DNA of 64,000 bases from NCBI GenBank assembly GCA_015179025.1, contig WHUX01000006.1:496001-560000 (forward strand), given 5' to 3'. The translations under genes were made by a program, and so were the position numbers. The notes beneath the pieces are model-generated. The model ran no database searches. It saw only the letters and a list, made by a program, of their open reading frames with translations, and was not told where the DNA came from. Positions 47,601-59,200 of this stretch are shown in pieces (position 1 is the stretch's first letter; each line of letters opens with the position of its first letter). The DNA is from Terfezia claveryi (lineage: Eukaryota; Ascomycota; Pezizomycetes; Pezizales; Pezizaceae).

Positions 47601-49019
47601 AGTTCGTCCGCGCTCTCCAGCTTTCCCTACACGAAGCTATGAGACAAAATTTCAGACTACGAAATACGACAACAGACATGACAATAAGTATGATCAAAAA
47701 AAAGACATCAGAAACGATATTAAATTCGAGGATAAATATGAAACTCTACCACAAACTTACCGATCCCCCAATACTTCGAACACTGGCAATGCCACTGTCG
47801 AGAGTGCTCAACAAACCAGTGTTGTGGACGCAATCGCGCAGACTATGGTTGGTGAATGGATGTGGAAGTACGTACGACGGCGGAGATCATTTGGGGTGCC
47901 GGATTCTCCCAACGGATGGGATGGTAAAGACGATAGTGCGGGTGGTGGACAAAGACACAAACGCTGGGTCTGGCTGGCTCCCTACGAAAGAGCAGTTATG
48001 TGGTCGAGCCGGCAGCCGACGAGTGGAAATGCATTGCTAGGCAAAAGTGGCAGAAAGCGTATGAATAACTCTCCGGAATTTCCCTCTTTGGACCGACTTC
48101 TGACGAAAACCAACACAGTACCAATTCAATCCGTCTTGGATGTGAAAGACGACACACCGCTTCCCAAAGGTGTCAATCAAGGCCCAATATTTAATCGCTC
48201 CATCTTGATCTTGACGCCAGCCCGAGCGCTCAAGTTCACCGCGCCTACGAAGGAACGGCATTATGTGTGGTTGACGGCCTTATCGTTCCTTAGCCATTCT
48301 GCTCAAGAAGCAGATGGGCTACTGGCTTTGCCTCCTCCTATGCCTTTCGAATACGAACAGGTTGAACAGCAGGTAACTCATGCGACGCCAACAAGGATTA
48401 TTACCGAGCATGATGCATTCCCTCCTCCTCTTCGAGCTCGGGATTCTATCCGGTTAGCGAAAGGCAAGAAGTCCGATGTGGCTTCCCAGGCTAGTGGAGG
48501 AATGCGCAAGGCACCCAGCAAACCCAACGTACATGCTCGTGAAGACAGTTTTGCGGAGCCACCTAGTATTCCACGTTACCCAGGTCAGCACATGCGCAAG
48601 CGTAGTAACACTGGGAGCCGCCCCCCAACAACCGAACCATAGGGTTCTCAGGCCCAGGTTCCAATTACGCTGGTTCGATCAGAGACTCCATCTTGTTTGG
48701 CAATGGACTTATAGGAGGCATTGGAATCCTCAGCAACAATAACAGCGCCGTGTACGAGTCCACTGCTGGTGGCAGCTCAATTAGTGGATGGGATTCTGGC
48801 GCTGGAACTGTCCGTATGGAGGCATTCGTGGCTCCCAAGAGCAGATCCGAACTTGACGATGATTCCTTGTATAATGCACCGAAACGGCAAAACAGGCAAC
48901 AGAGACAAGGGCAGTGGAGCCCGCCGAACTTTGACCTTTACAGCAAAATGACCGACGACGATTTCTTCCGGTCTCATGACCCTTCCGCGGGTTTTGAGGA
49001 GAATAGAAATGTGCGATGA
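44614..49019 (+). CDS. apsA: Nuclear migration protein ApsA/Num1 (dynein cortical anchor), apparent 3' frameshift
   Basis: A single long exon from ATG 44614 runs to a TAG ending at 48642 (1342 residues). The conserved ApsA/Num1 segment DPRRFTPTLHANLVAEILSL leads into a coiled coil (about residues 90-240), the membrane/cortex-binding part of the family. An acidic Glu-rich block follows (about 310-370), then a second coiled coil (about 395-485), a Pro-rich region with repeated GTQT(D/E) motifs (about 500-715) and a PH domain (about 1075-1230, starting MVGEWMWKY), which in Num1 binds PI(4,5)P2. Num1/ApsA tethers dynein and mitochondria to the cortex for nuclear positioning. After a run of six C at about 48620-48625 the frame appears to break: the next frame runs open to 49019 with coding-like sequence (FSGPGSNYAGSIRDSILFGN and beyond). 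I include it in the span. Either a base is missing from the assembly or the C-terminus is truncated. Confidence 0.87.
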
Positions 49020-49951
49020 GCTTCATGTATGTACTGGTTGTGGCGAATTGGGTAGCATTTTTGTGTGGTTTTTCCGGGGGTCATTTTTGGGGGCAGTTTT
49101 TACATATATCATTTACTCTACTTCTTTATTGTCTAATATCATTTAGTACATCGAAGTTTTGTCTTTCCCGATTTTGGGGTTGGAATCATGGTGTTTCCGT
49201 TCAGGCAATCGGACCTTTATCTTCTTTTTCCCAGCAAGTTCGTAGTTATTTTGACGCACTCGATCTCATGTGGATGTGTGGTTTTCTTTCTCTCGTTTCT
49301 TACACACTGTATAACTATCACTCTGGTGTTACTGTATGATATCTATTTGGGCCCGTGATACCTACCTTCTTGTGGGCGAGCTGCAGAATGTTTGTCTAGG
49401 TCACTCGCTTAATTCCAATTTTTAGTTACTGGGGGAGCAATTTTTGTGCCTTCTTGGTTTTGTACAAAGATGGTTATTCTTTCAGATATCCCACTTATTA
49501 CAGGAAATATAGACTGATTTTTCCGTACGTTCACATTCTATATTCGTTGAATACCGGAGTCGTTGATTAAGATGAGCGTTTTAGTTTTCATGGGGAGGCA
49601 GTAGCATTACCCTGCCAGAGCTTGCGCATCGAAAAATACCCAATTATGTGGACTTCAAGGCACAAGGAGCAAATCTCAAGAGAAAAGTTATATCTTGTCT
49701 ATTGGAATGCCTATTTAGTAGATTTATTCATAGCCATTCCACCTCTTGAGAAACAAGAAAACAAAATCCAATCTGATATATCCCACAGAGCCCACACCAA
49801 TCTCAAATGTATAAAGCAGGAGAAAGTCAATGCTTAGTACAATGAACAATGAATACAGTACTTATGCTTTGACAGAAGTGAAAAAGGGAAGAGGGGACTA
49901 CAAACAGCCTAATAGCCGCCGGCCAAAGAAAACTAAATGCCTATCAACAGA
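49020..49951. other. Convergent 3' intergenic region (apsA / ENA)
   Basis: This lies between the ends of the convergent apsA (+) and ENA (-) genes and should hold both 3' UTRs and polyadenylation sites. No gene is supported. Confidence 0.45.
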
Positions 49952-52900
49952 TTATGGAAGTTCTGCATCCCCCTCCTGCTTCTCCACATCGCTGACCGCA
50001 ATACTGGTATACCTGCTGAAAGTCTTCCCCGATAGCTCAAGTTCGGGATTAAGCGCCTTATCGGCCCACCTGCGGTAGTAAATGCGCTTAAGCCACTTCC
50101 ACGCTTCGACACCACCAAAAAAGAGCGCTCCTTCAATAAAGACAATCCCCCACTCCCAGCTGATTGGCGCGTGTTTAAACACCTTATGGTTGACAACCGG
50201 GATGTAAATAATAGGGAAGACGGTGACGAAGCCCGCGAAGATGGACCAAAAGAGGAATGGGTTGCGCCAGGCATGCTTCATCCAAATGGTGGCTGGGTGT
50301 TTTGGCTTTGGCTCCATGCGAAAGAAAGATCTGCGCATGTGAACCATTTCCCAAGCGAGGAAGAGAGCGAACCAAGTCAGAGACACAAAAGTTGTTGTAC
50401 GGGCACGGAAAACTAGTTCACAGCTTTCTGAGTAGCGATTGTTACAATCACGGCCGAGATTTCCATCACCAAAGCCCCAAACCACGATAGAGAAAGAGGA
50501 AAGGCAGAGCGCTGCCATCCAGAAGCCATACACCGTCATGTCTATGAGGACTTCTGCCGTGAAGATACCAACCTTGAGGTTGTGTGGAGGTCGCGTCATG
50601 ATGTCATCAGAGGCAACTTCCATACCCAGACCCATAGCTGGGAAACCAGAAGTAATCATGATAATCCACAAAATCTCGACAGGGGCAAGGGGAAATACCG
50701 ATAGGCCGGTGTCGTCCTTGAAGGCAAGGCCGATTAGAAGAGTGCAAGCCTGGGCAATGTTCTCAGCCAGAAGATGAAGAACAAACTTCTTGATGTTGTC
50801 GAACATACGCCTACCCTCTTCAATTGAGTTGAGGATAGAGGCGAAATTGTCATCTGTCAGAATGATATCGGAAGCGTCCTTGGCCACATCACTTCCTGCC
50901 AAACCCATACCAATGCCAACATCTGCTCTCTTCAAAGCTGGAGAATCATTGACACCATCACCAGTCATAGCAACGAACTTCTTGCGTCTATGCAGGGCCT
51001 CGACCATACGTACTTTTGTATGAGGGGCGCACCGGGCAAGAACCAAGGGCAAGACTGGAAGGTCGTCAACCTCCTTATCGGTTAACCTGTCGAACTGTGC
51101 TGCAGTCATGACCATAGCGGAAATGACATCTGGTGAGAGAGTTAAAAAGGTCTTGGGAATAATTCCGACCTGCATTGCAATGGCTTTAGCAGTTTGGGGG
51201 TGATCACCAGTCAACATATGCACATTAATACCAGCCTTATGACAGGCCTTGACAGCTCCAGCAGTTTCAATACGAGGAGGGTCATAAAGTCCGATAAGAC
51301 CAAGCAGGCACATCTCCCTTTCAACCTCGGCACGGGGGTATTCGCTCCAATCCTCAATCGTGGTTGACCATGGCCTATACGCAAGAGCCAGAACACGAAG
51401 CCCTTGGGAAGCCAGTGTCTCCATGTTCTTCATGACGTCCTCCTTAATTTCATCGGTGAGCGGCTGTTGGCCCCTGGCTAGCTGGACAGTGGTACAAGCA
51501 TCCATGACCCTTTCAACAGCACCCTTCATGAAGGCCCAGTCTTGGTGATCCGTCTCTCTAGGTAAATTAAACTGACGGAAAACAACTGCCATCCGTTTAA
51601 CCTCAGAGTCGAAGGGGAATTCAGCCTTTTGTTCCCAAGTGATGTTGTCCCCATGCGTAAACTTGCGGCGATTCCAGTCAAAGCGAGATGCAAATACTTG
51701 AATTGCAAGCTCTGTTGGATTACCTCTGCCACTCCATTCACCAGTTTCCTTATTTTGATTGACAATGGCGAGATTTGCGAACGTAGCGACATTCAGATAT
51801 TTGGTAAAGCCATCTTTCCCAAGGAATTCTGTAGCAGCTTTCCATTCTGTTTCGGCTTTTATCTGGGTGGCCGTTCTCGGGGTTGCGGCAGTAACACGAG
51901 GTGATTCAACGGAAAATGAGATTAGTGCGCTCGTGGGATCTAATGGATTTTTGCTTTCCTGAATGGAGTAGGTGCCCTCAGCAATAACCCAGGCCTTCTT
52001 TACGACCATCGTACCCTGGGTTAATGTGCCGGTCTTGTCTGAACATACGTTTGTAACAGCACCCAAAGCCTCAAGGGAATCGAGCTTCCGCACGACGACG
52101 TTACGGTGAACCATGATTTTAGTTCCCACAGCCATGGTAATAGTCAGGACCACCACCAAACTTGCAGGAATCATGGAAAGACCAGTTCTAGGTGTCACTG
52201 TTAGCTTCAGATCATACGTGGAATGAATATAAGCTTAACATACCCAACAGCGTAAAGAATGACATCCTGACGTTTTTGGAATTTATTGGCAGCAAGACAA
52301 ATAATTGCAAATACGACGGCAATGAGGAACAAGAAAATGGCGAGCCAACTGAGCTTCTTTTGGAGGGGAGTCCCCACGGAGATTCCCAGGAATTTGCCCA
52401 TATAATCCGAGATAGTCAAACCACCGGCTTCAAGGTAGCGGAGAAAGTGTGCATGCCCGTCCTCATTACGGCGGACTTTGCGAACCTTGCTGTCACCACC
52501 TCGAAGAGACTCGGCGATCTTTCCAATTTCCGTTTTCATCCCTGTCCTAGTAACGATGCCCTTGGCTCTGCCGCGAGTAACGGTTGAACTTGAGTAGGCC
52601 AAGTTGACTCTGTCACCGACACCAACTTCTTCGGATCCCTTGAAACTAGTGCCCGCAACTTTCGCAACTGGCAAACTTTCACCGGTCAAGAGTGCTTCAT
52701 CTGCCTCAAAATGTAAAGAAAAATGTCAGCCTTATACACAGAGAAGAAACAATGGATATCGACGGGGTTACTTATTCATTGCTTCGTATAGCCTCAGGTC
52801 AGCCGGTATGGTATCTCCGGTATTTAACTCGATAACATCTCCGGGGACAAGATCCGCTGAACGAACGACCTTGACATGTCCTGATCGGATCACCGTAGCG

Positions 52901-53368
52901 GTAGGTGAAGAGAGTGATCTTAGAGAATCCATAGTTTTCTCAGCACTGTACTCCTGGAGAAACCCTACTATGATATTGATAATCACGACTGCGGTGACGA
53001 CGCCAGCTTCAATCCATGATTTGATTGCAAAGGTTACTGCCATAGCCATGATAAGAACCTATCGGCAACAAATTAGCCACAGTATGAAGCAAAATTTCTG
53101 TCGAGTGAGTACTTACAAGAACCATTGCATTAAAAACCTGCCTCATCAGAATCTGGCCTGGGTTCACACCACCACCGCCCAGGAGCTCATTCAGCCCAAA
53201 CTCTGTCAGCCTGGACTTCGCTTCTTCATCAGAGAGCCCATTGTCTGGGTCTGTTTGCAGCTGTTGGGCGACCTCATGGGCTGAGAGGAGGTGCGGAGGA
53301 TTAGAGAGCTCCAGTGGCATGGATCCTTCACGACTTCGGGAGTGAAGATCTTCGACACCATTTTGCAT
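49952..53368 (-). CDS. ENA1: P-type (IID) sodium/potassium efflux ATPase, ENA family
   Basis: Four exons on the minus strand: 53368-53117, 53058-52776, 52712-52244 and 52187-49952, giving about 1079 residues, normal for ENA pumps. The N-terminal cation-ATPase domain (HEVAQQLQTD, GLSDEEAKSRLTEFGLNEL) precedes the first membrane helices and the actuator loop with LLTGESLPV. The phosphorylation motif is CSDKTGTLTQG and the hinge is MTGDGVNDSPALKRADVGIG. Transmembrane segments follow through the C-terminus. ENA ATPases expel Na+ (and K+) at the plasma membrane under salt or alkaline stress. Introns 1 (58 bp) and 3 (56 bp) are GT-AG. Intron 2 (52713-52775) cannot be spliced in frame with any GT-AG pair I can find; an AT-AC reading (ATAAGT donor, TTTAC end) restores YEAMNFEADEALLTGE exactly. 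The family assignment is strong. Confidence 0.9.
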
Positions 53369-54159
53369 AAACTGAAGATGCTGGGCCGGGGCGTGGGAAG
53401 AGATTTTGATAGAAGAACGCCGTAGGAAACTGCAGTTATAATCCTACAGTCCTCCAATGAAGAAAGCTTAAGTATGTGAGATAGGTTGAATGGATTTCAA
53501 CACGAGGAAATAGAATTGCTGCCGAATGGCATCCCGGGGGGAGGGTTGCAATATATATAGACACTTTCACGGGAGATACCGCCAGAAAAAACTGGGAAAA
53601 AAAAGAGACGTCGAAACGGGAGAAGGATGCTGTCCATCCCATTACTAGTCTCGTGCCCATCACAAGGATCCCGCATCATAGCCTACTACCGGATTTGCCA
53701 TGGTTAGCATACCAGACCCCCTAGTCTCGATCCGCCAGCCTCGTCTCCCAATATCTCATCGAAATACATTTACATGTCTATAAGGTATGTCATCGTTGTA
53801 ATATTAGCTGGAGCATATGCCGGGTTCTTTTTTGTCGTCAATGCCTAGACATACTGCTTTCACCTATTAGCCTTACATACGGTATAATTTTGAACACGCC
53901 ACGGCATCTGGCCAATATTGGCAAATCTCTCACCCACGTGTAGGTATCTACCCTATGGGCTCCTCACAATGGCGTAGAGGCCAAGACTATTCGATTCTTC
54001 TTGTGGCAGGTTGGAAGAACGTGCACCCACGGGGGGGGATCGTGCCAACCAGACCCCTGCATGCCTTGTCACTCCATGAGGGTGAAAGCAGTAATGTATC
54101 ACATGTCTTAAACAGGAGGCGTAATGAGAGAGGAAGGTACAGAGCTTACCTCCGTACAA
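53369..54159. other. ENA promoter/5' region and intergenic DNA
   Basis: This is the upstream region of the minus-strand ENA gene. A dispersed-motif copy (GTGCCAACCAGACC) lies near 54042, beside a run of eight G. No separate gene is supported. Confidence 0.4.
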
Positions 54160-54589
54160 TTAGTGGTAGTCAAATGAGAAAAGAGTTTTTTTATTGATTT
54201 ATGGCAAAATTGACCAGGCTCCCCTGCACCGACTAAACCATATTGAGGCACACCATTTGACCACTCTAATTTGAAAAAAAAGTTAATGATGCTTGCTTGC
54301 CTTCCATATTAGTTTCAAGATTTTCCTCCATCCAGTTAATTAGAATTTTCGTTTCTTCTTTTTCCCATCTATAGGTATGATGAAGATGCGGATGAAGATG
54401 TTGTTGGTATGTATGTAGTGGTGTGTGATTAGCCGTAAATAAAAAAATTTGTTGAAAGTGCTGCATATCAAAAATAATTGATCTTGGCAAGGCAGGGTTT
54501 TTCGCCAAGGGCCAATTAGCGTGTAGGCTCAAAATCAGAAATTATGTATGCATTAGATCACTTTATTTTACTCATTTAACTGCCACTTA
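54160..54589. mobile_element. About 430-bp non-autonomous DNA element with TTA flanks and a Myb-like stub
   Basis: The left end reads TTA then GTGGTAGTCAAATGAG; the right end in reverse complement reads GTGGCAGTTAAATGAG after a flanking TTA. The repeats are imperfect but clearly paired over about 20 bases. The TTA at each end fits a three-base TWA duplication of the PIF/Harbinger kind, or a TA duplication. Inside, the minus-strand frame 54532-54266 contains WEKEETKILINWMEENLE, a Myb/SANT-like start like that of the 34702-35189 element. No DDE domain remains. Confidence 0.6.
54266..54532 (-). pseudogene. Myb-like domain stub inside the 430-bp element
   Basis: The open frame has no ATG at its 5' edge. 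It contains a His-rich stretch and then YRWEKEETKILINWMEENLE, the same pattern as the stub at 34969-35076, before diverging into an unrelated Lys/Ser tail and a stop. It is the remnant of a transposon accessory protein, not a functional gene. Confidence 0.45.
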
Positions 54590-54884
54590 TGTTGCTATGA
54601 TAAATGCATTCCTCACACTTGTATTGGATACCTCTTGGCAAACTACCCTTGGCCTAAGTCATAAAAGATCATTACCCCCCCAAATTTCTACTCAGACTAC
54701 TCTAGAACCAACGACACAGTCGCACCCAACTTCATTAACTACGTAACAAGTGGGACGAAACAACAAAATAGCATCATGCTTTCTTCGAAGATTCTTCGTC
54801 TTTCCTTCTGTACCTAGTTACTATAGTCAAGGGTTCCACCATGGGTTGCGTGGCGCTTTGAATACCATGGCAAGACGTGGATTG

Positions 54885-55200
54885 AGTTCGTCTGTACCTG
54901 AAATAGCTCAAGGTACACCAGCAGCGTCTTCTTCGAACGAGAGATTCCATACACTAGATAAAGTGGGCTCTTTCTTAGTCTACTGTTGAAAGATATGTTT
55001 TAACTATTTATTAGGATGTCACAATTCTGAGGACTCAGATGGACGATGTCAAATCAAGCCTTAAGGATCTGGACCGCAAGGTTGATAAAAGATTCGATGA
55101 TGTCAACAGGAAATTTGACAGACAATTTGAATGCTTTGATGTTGGAATTATAATTGGTGAAGTCGTCTTGAAAGTAGGGTTTGATTTCTAGCAGGACGAA
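54885..55200 (+). pseudogene. Coiled-coil protein gene copy, intron-containing (left arm of inverted pair)
   Basis: The plus strand reads SSVPEIAQGTPAASSSNERF then HTLD. A probable intron of about 60 bp (acceptor TTATTAG near 55015) leads to DVTILRTQMDDVKSSLKDLD then RKVDKRFDDVNRKFDRQFEC, a heptad-like coiled coil. Upstream, frames 54750-54989 are interrupted by stops, so a start codon is uncertain (ATG near 54868 is in frame). After FECFD the frame continues without similarity to a stop near 55190. A second copy lies inverted at 55558-55782. I do not recognise the family. The small size and uncertain ends suggest a broken or minimal gene. Confidence 0.4.
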
Positions 55201-55557
55201 CACAAGAATTCTACCAGTATGAAGGAAATGTAAAAATGCGGAACGTTGCTGGCAATTTTGTAAGAGAGCTCGAGTCAATTAGTTGATTGACGATCAATAC
55301 TAATGGAACATTTTTGAATAGATTCTAATGTTACAGATAGGTTGGACGTGGTGATGTGGACAAATGGGGAGGGGTATGCGAGAGATGTTGTTGTTGGGTG
55401 TGGTCGAGTGAGTGAAGTTGAGTTGTTTCATTGTAGACGATGGTGTAGGAGGTATAATCTATGCTTACTGACTTGTGAAGCTATCTTAGGTATCGCTAAT
55501 TTTGCACTTCCTTCCTACTGGTAGAATTCTCGTGTTCATCCCGGTAGAAATCAAAGA

Positions 55558-55782
55558 CGACTCCATCAAGCGTTCAAATTGTCCGTCAATTTTCTTGTTC
55601 ACATCGTCAAATTTCCTGCTGACATCATCGAATCTTTATCAACCTTGCGGTCCAGATCCTTAAGGCTTGATATGACATCGTCCATCTGAGTCTTCAGAAC
55701 TGTGTTCTAGTGTATGGAATCTCTCGTTTATAAAAAGTTGCTGCTGATGTACCCTGAGCCATTTCATGTACAGACGACTCAT
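55558..55782 (-). pseudogene. Inverted second copy of the coiled-coil gene, lacking the intron
   Basis: Read on the minus strand it repeats the left copy from CGTCTGTACATGAAATGGCT through the coiled-coil block (KTQMDDVISSLKDLDRKVDK). The intron seen in the left copy is absent: ACACTAG joins directly to AACACAGTTCTGAAGACTCA. One A is missing in GTTGATAAAGATTCG (GTTGATAAAAGATTCG in the left copy), which shifts the frame. An extra 24-base repeat of the DDVNKKID type is present. It is a retrocopy-like or intron-loss duplicate in inverted orientation. Confidence 0.5.
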
Positions 55783-56282
55783 TGTCGTCATCGCCCCGGA
55801 ATTATATAAGCAACGCCGCGGTAAAAACTACATGTAACTTAAGACGTACTGGGCTGGCAGTGAAGCCATGCCATGTAATTCAACCCTTGACTCTACAGTA
55901 CTTAAGTAACTACATAACAGAAGGAAAAACGAAGAATCTTTGGTGCTGTTTGGTTGTTTCGTGCTCTCTTTATGCAGCCAAGCTTGTAAGCCAAGAGGAC
56001 TTATGTCTGACAGGGGTGGTTTGCCAAGAGGTGGGTACCCAATTTAATAATACAGCTATTATGTATCTGCCTTCTGAATGTAGGTACACTAGAAATCCCT
56101 CTGTTAACAGACTGCTGCTAAAATAATTTTTCGGAATCTAGGGACTTCCGCACAACCCCCACTACCGGTACATCAGGCAGTACTTCGGAGAAACCTCCGT
56201 TGTGGATATCGATATCTAGCGGACACAGACTGCTAGGTGAACAACAAGAGCTCCATATTGTATAGCCAGTTTTAAAGCCGTC
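55783..56282. other. Intergenic region upstream of the dehydrogenase gene
   Basis: No coding sequence is supported; this should contain the promoter of the gene starting at 56283. Confidence 0.4.
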
Positions 56283-59200
56283 ATGACACCTCAGCTCGCT
56301 TGGGTCGGCTTGGGAAACATGGGTCGTGTATGTTTACAAAAATCACTGCTTGGTTTGAGTTCAAACATCATTTGTGGAAGAGAGGGGAGGGGGGCTCAAC
56401 CAGCTAACAGGAATCCCCCCACACACCTGGAATGCTCCAATAGGGTTTAGCATTCAACCTCGTCTCCCGTGGCCCGCTCAATGGGAAACCACTCATTGTG
56501 TACAACCGCACTGCTTCGCGGTTCAACGATCTTCTATCCTCTCTCACCCCCCCTGATAAAGCTAGGGTATTGCTAGCTTCCTCTGCTGAGGCTGCAGCAA
56601 AAGATGCAGATATCATATTCACCTCAATGGGAGATGATCAATCGGTCGTGGATATGTATGATAAGCTACTTGCAGGCTGCAACGGGATGGTCGAGGGAAA
56701 ACTATTCGCTGAGACATCAACTGTCTTGCCAGAGACCACAGAAAAGCTTTCTAGGAAGGTACAGGAGGCGGGTGGGATGTATGTTGCGATGCCCAGTAAG
56801 TTTTGAGGCTCGCATGCATGTTGCTCTTGCCTGGTTGGTTGTGACTTGAGTCTTCTGAGACACTTACCTTTGTATCACCTGGCAGTTTTTGGTCCTCCCG
56901 CAATGGCGAAAGCGGCAAGGCGCTCAAGCAGAACACGCTAATAATTTCTCTATCCTATAAAGGAAAAGTCGTAACTTAGATATCTAGCTGTTTTGAGAGG
57001 AAGCAAGGGGCTCGTCATGACGAGCTTATTATTCTCAAACATAACAATGTTACTGTACGACGCGAGCACGCATATCAACGCAAACATCAGTGCGAATACC
57101 ACACCCTACATCAACGCGGATGGCATTCCAAATCTACTGATGTTCTCTACACCACTACAGAGTACTACGCTATACCATTCAACCTTATATCTGTTTTCTA
57201 TGTCCCCATACTCATAACTAGGAAGACACTCGTGCTTGACTGATCATTAAAGGGGTTGTAGAAGGGTGTGCAATTCGGTATCATAATGAGTCTATCTGGC
57301 ACTCTACGTATCGCCTATAAACGAAAATCTTGAAAACGATGAAAGATATCTCTTATCCTAAACTGTATGAAAACCCCAACCAGACTTTGAAATCGAACAA
57401 TCGAGTAAAGAAGCGGGACCTGGTTTGGTTGAGCGAGACTCTGCTTCGCCTGGCTTCTTAACCCAGTCGCCAGATAGCTGATTGATATAATAGTCTCGTG
57501 TAGGCTCAGCTAGTAGAGCTGTTACGAGTATTTCCCATTCAGTGACTTAAATTTTGCGAAAACATGAAGAGTAATATATTGCTAAATCTTCATTGCTTCA
57601 GAGAGCGTGCCAGAAGATTCCCCAAAGATTGCTTCTTTATTCTTCGTGTAATAACTGCTGTTCCTTCTTAACAATAACGATAACCTTTTATGGTGAACAA
57701 CGGCACCCGCGTTTTCCTTGACTAGTAGGATTACCTTCTTAATTCCAACGCACCCATACACAACAAAACAAGCATCCAAGGCCCTATTCCTCCGGTACTG
57801 TAATGATGATAGAAGAGTGTGGTATGAAGGTTTAGGTTGAGATTGAGCGAATTCTCGTGCACTTCGGTCGTGAGAACTATGGAGCGATTTCAGCAAAAAA
57901 GTACATGTTATAGAAGTGGTGGATCGGGTCGGCGTGAATTAAACTACTCATATGGGAGGTTAGAGCAAACATTAATGGATGTTTTGGGAAGTTGTAATAG
58001 TAGGTAACTCGTCATGACGAACCCCTTTCTGCATTCCAGACACTACTTTTCCCTTTGCAGGATAGTGAGACTTTTAGCGTGTTCTGCTTGAGCGCCTTCC
58101 CGAAAGCGGGGACTGTTGTTGTGGTTCTAGCGGGGCCCGCTTCTGCTGTCACCCGCCTCAAGCCCTATACTAATGGAGTGTAAGTCGATGGCATTTCTTT
58201 TCAGGTACCGCGCTCCCCGAAGATGGATCTGCCATTTGCTTCCGGAGCTGCTACGCCGAATGTCTCATCCATCGCTGTAGGCATTCACGGGCAAAAGAAA
58301 AAAACTGGTGTCACAAAACGACATGATAACGGACGCTCATTGGTAGTTTGTTTTGCATTTTTGCTTCGCATGTCTCACTGAATGATGCCATCATGTTTTC
58401 ATCTCAATCGAACATGCCTAATTTCTCGATCTAGTATTTCTCGCATGACAATTGATCTTTCGGATGAACCTGTCGGAAAGGCTGCGCTTTTGAAGATTGC
58501 CGGAAATACTTTTATACTCTCTATGGTATGTCTCTCAGCCTTGTCCTGCATCGGTTCCCACCTCGCTGGCTTCCGGGAGCTTAATTTTTATGTGCATACG
58601 TTACGACATTTCACAGGTCGAAACCCTCGCAGAAGGCCTTGTATTCGCCGAAAAAACTGGCCTGGGCACTACAAACCTGCACAAGTTCATTGAAAGTGTC
58701 ATGGGTGGACCATTCACCGCATACTCTAAGCGAATGGCCGAGGGGTCATATATGACTGATGAGGTAAGTTTCTATGATATATAATCACGTAGCTTTATAT
58801 AAAGAATGCGCATAACTCATCTCCACTACACCACTACCACCCCACATGTACGCGAGAGTGGGATTAACCCTCATGGGTCATACAGCCCTTGTTCTCCGTT
58901 CCTCTCGCAACAAAAGACGCCATGCACGCAATTAATCTCGCCGCTGCCTCTGGAGCCCCGGGGATTCTCAAGGTTACTCAGGCGATCGTCGATCATATGA
59001 AGAAGGTCCCAGAAGTCTCGGGGAAGAAGGCCGATAATGCAGATTTTGCGGCGGTGTATGGCGTTGTGAGGACGGAGGCAGGGTTAGAGTTTGATAATGG
59101 AAGTTTGGGGGGTAGATCTGGGGTTGGTTTAGGCGATTCCTCAGGTGTAGCATGTGGACTGGGGTTGCTAGCCAAAACCCCCCCCCCAAAAAAAAAGCTA

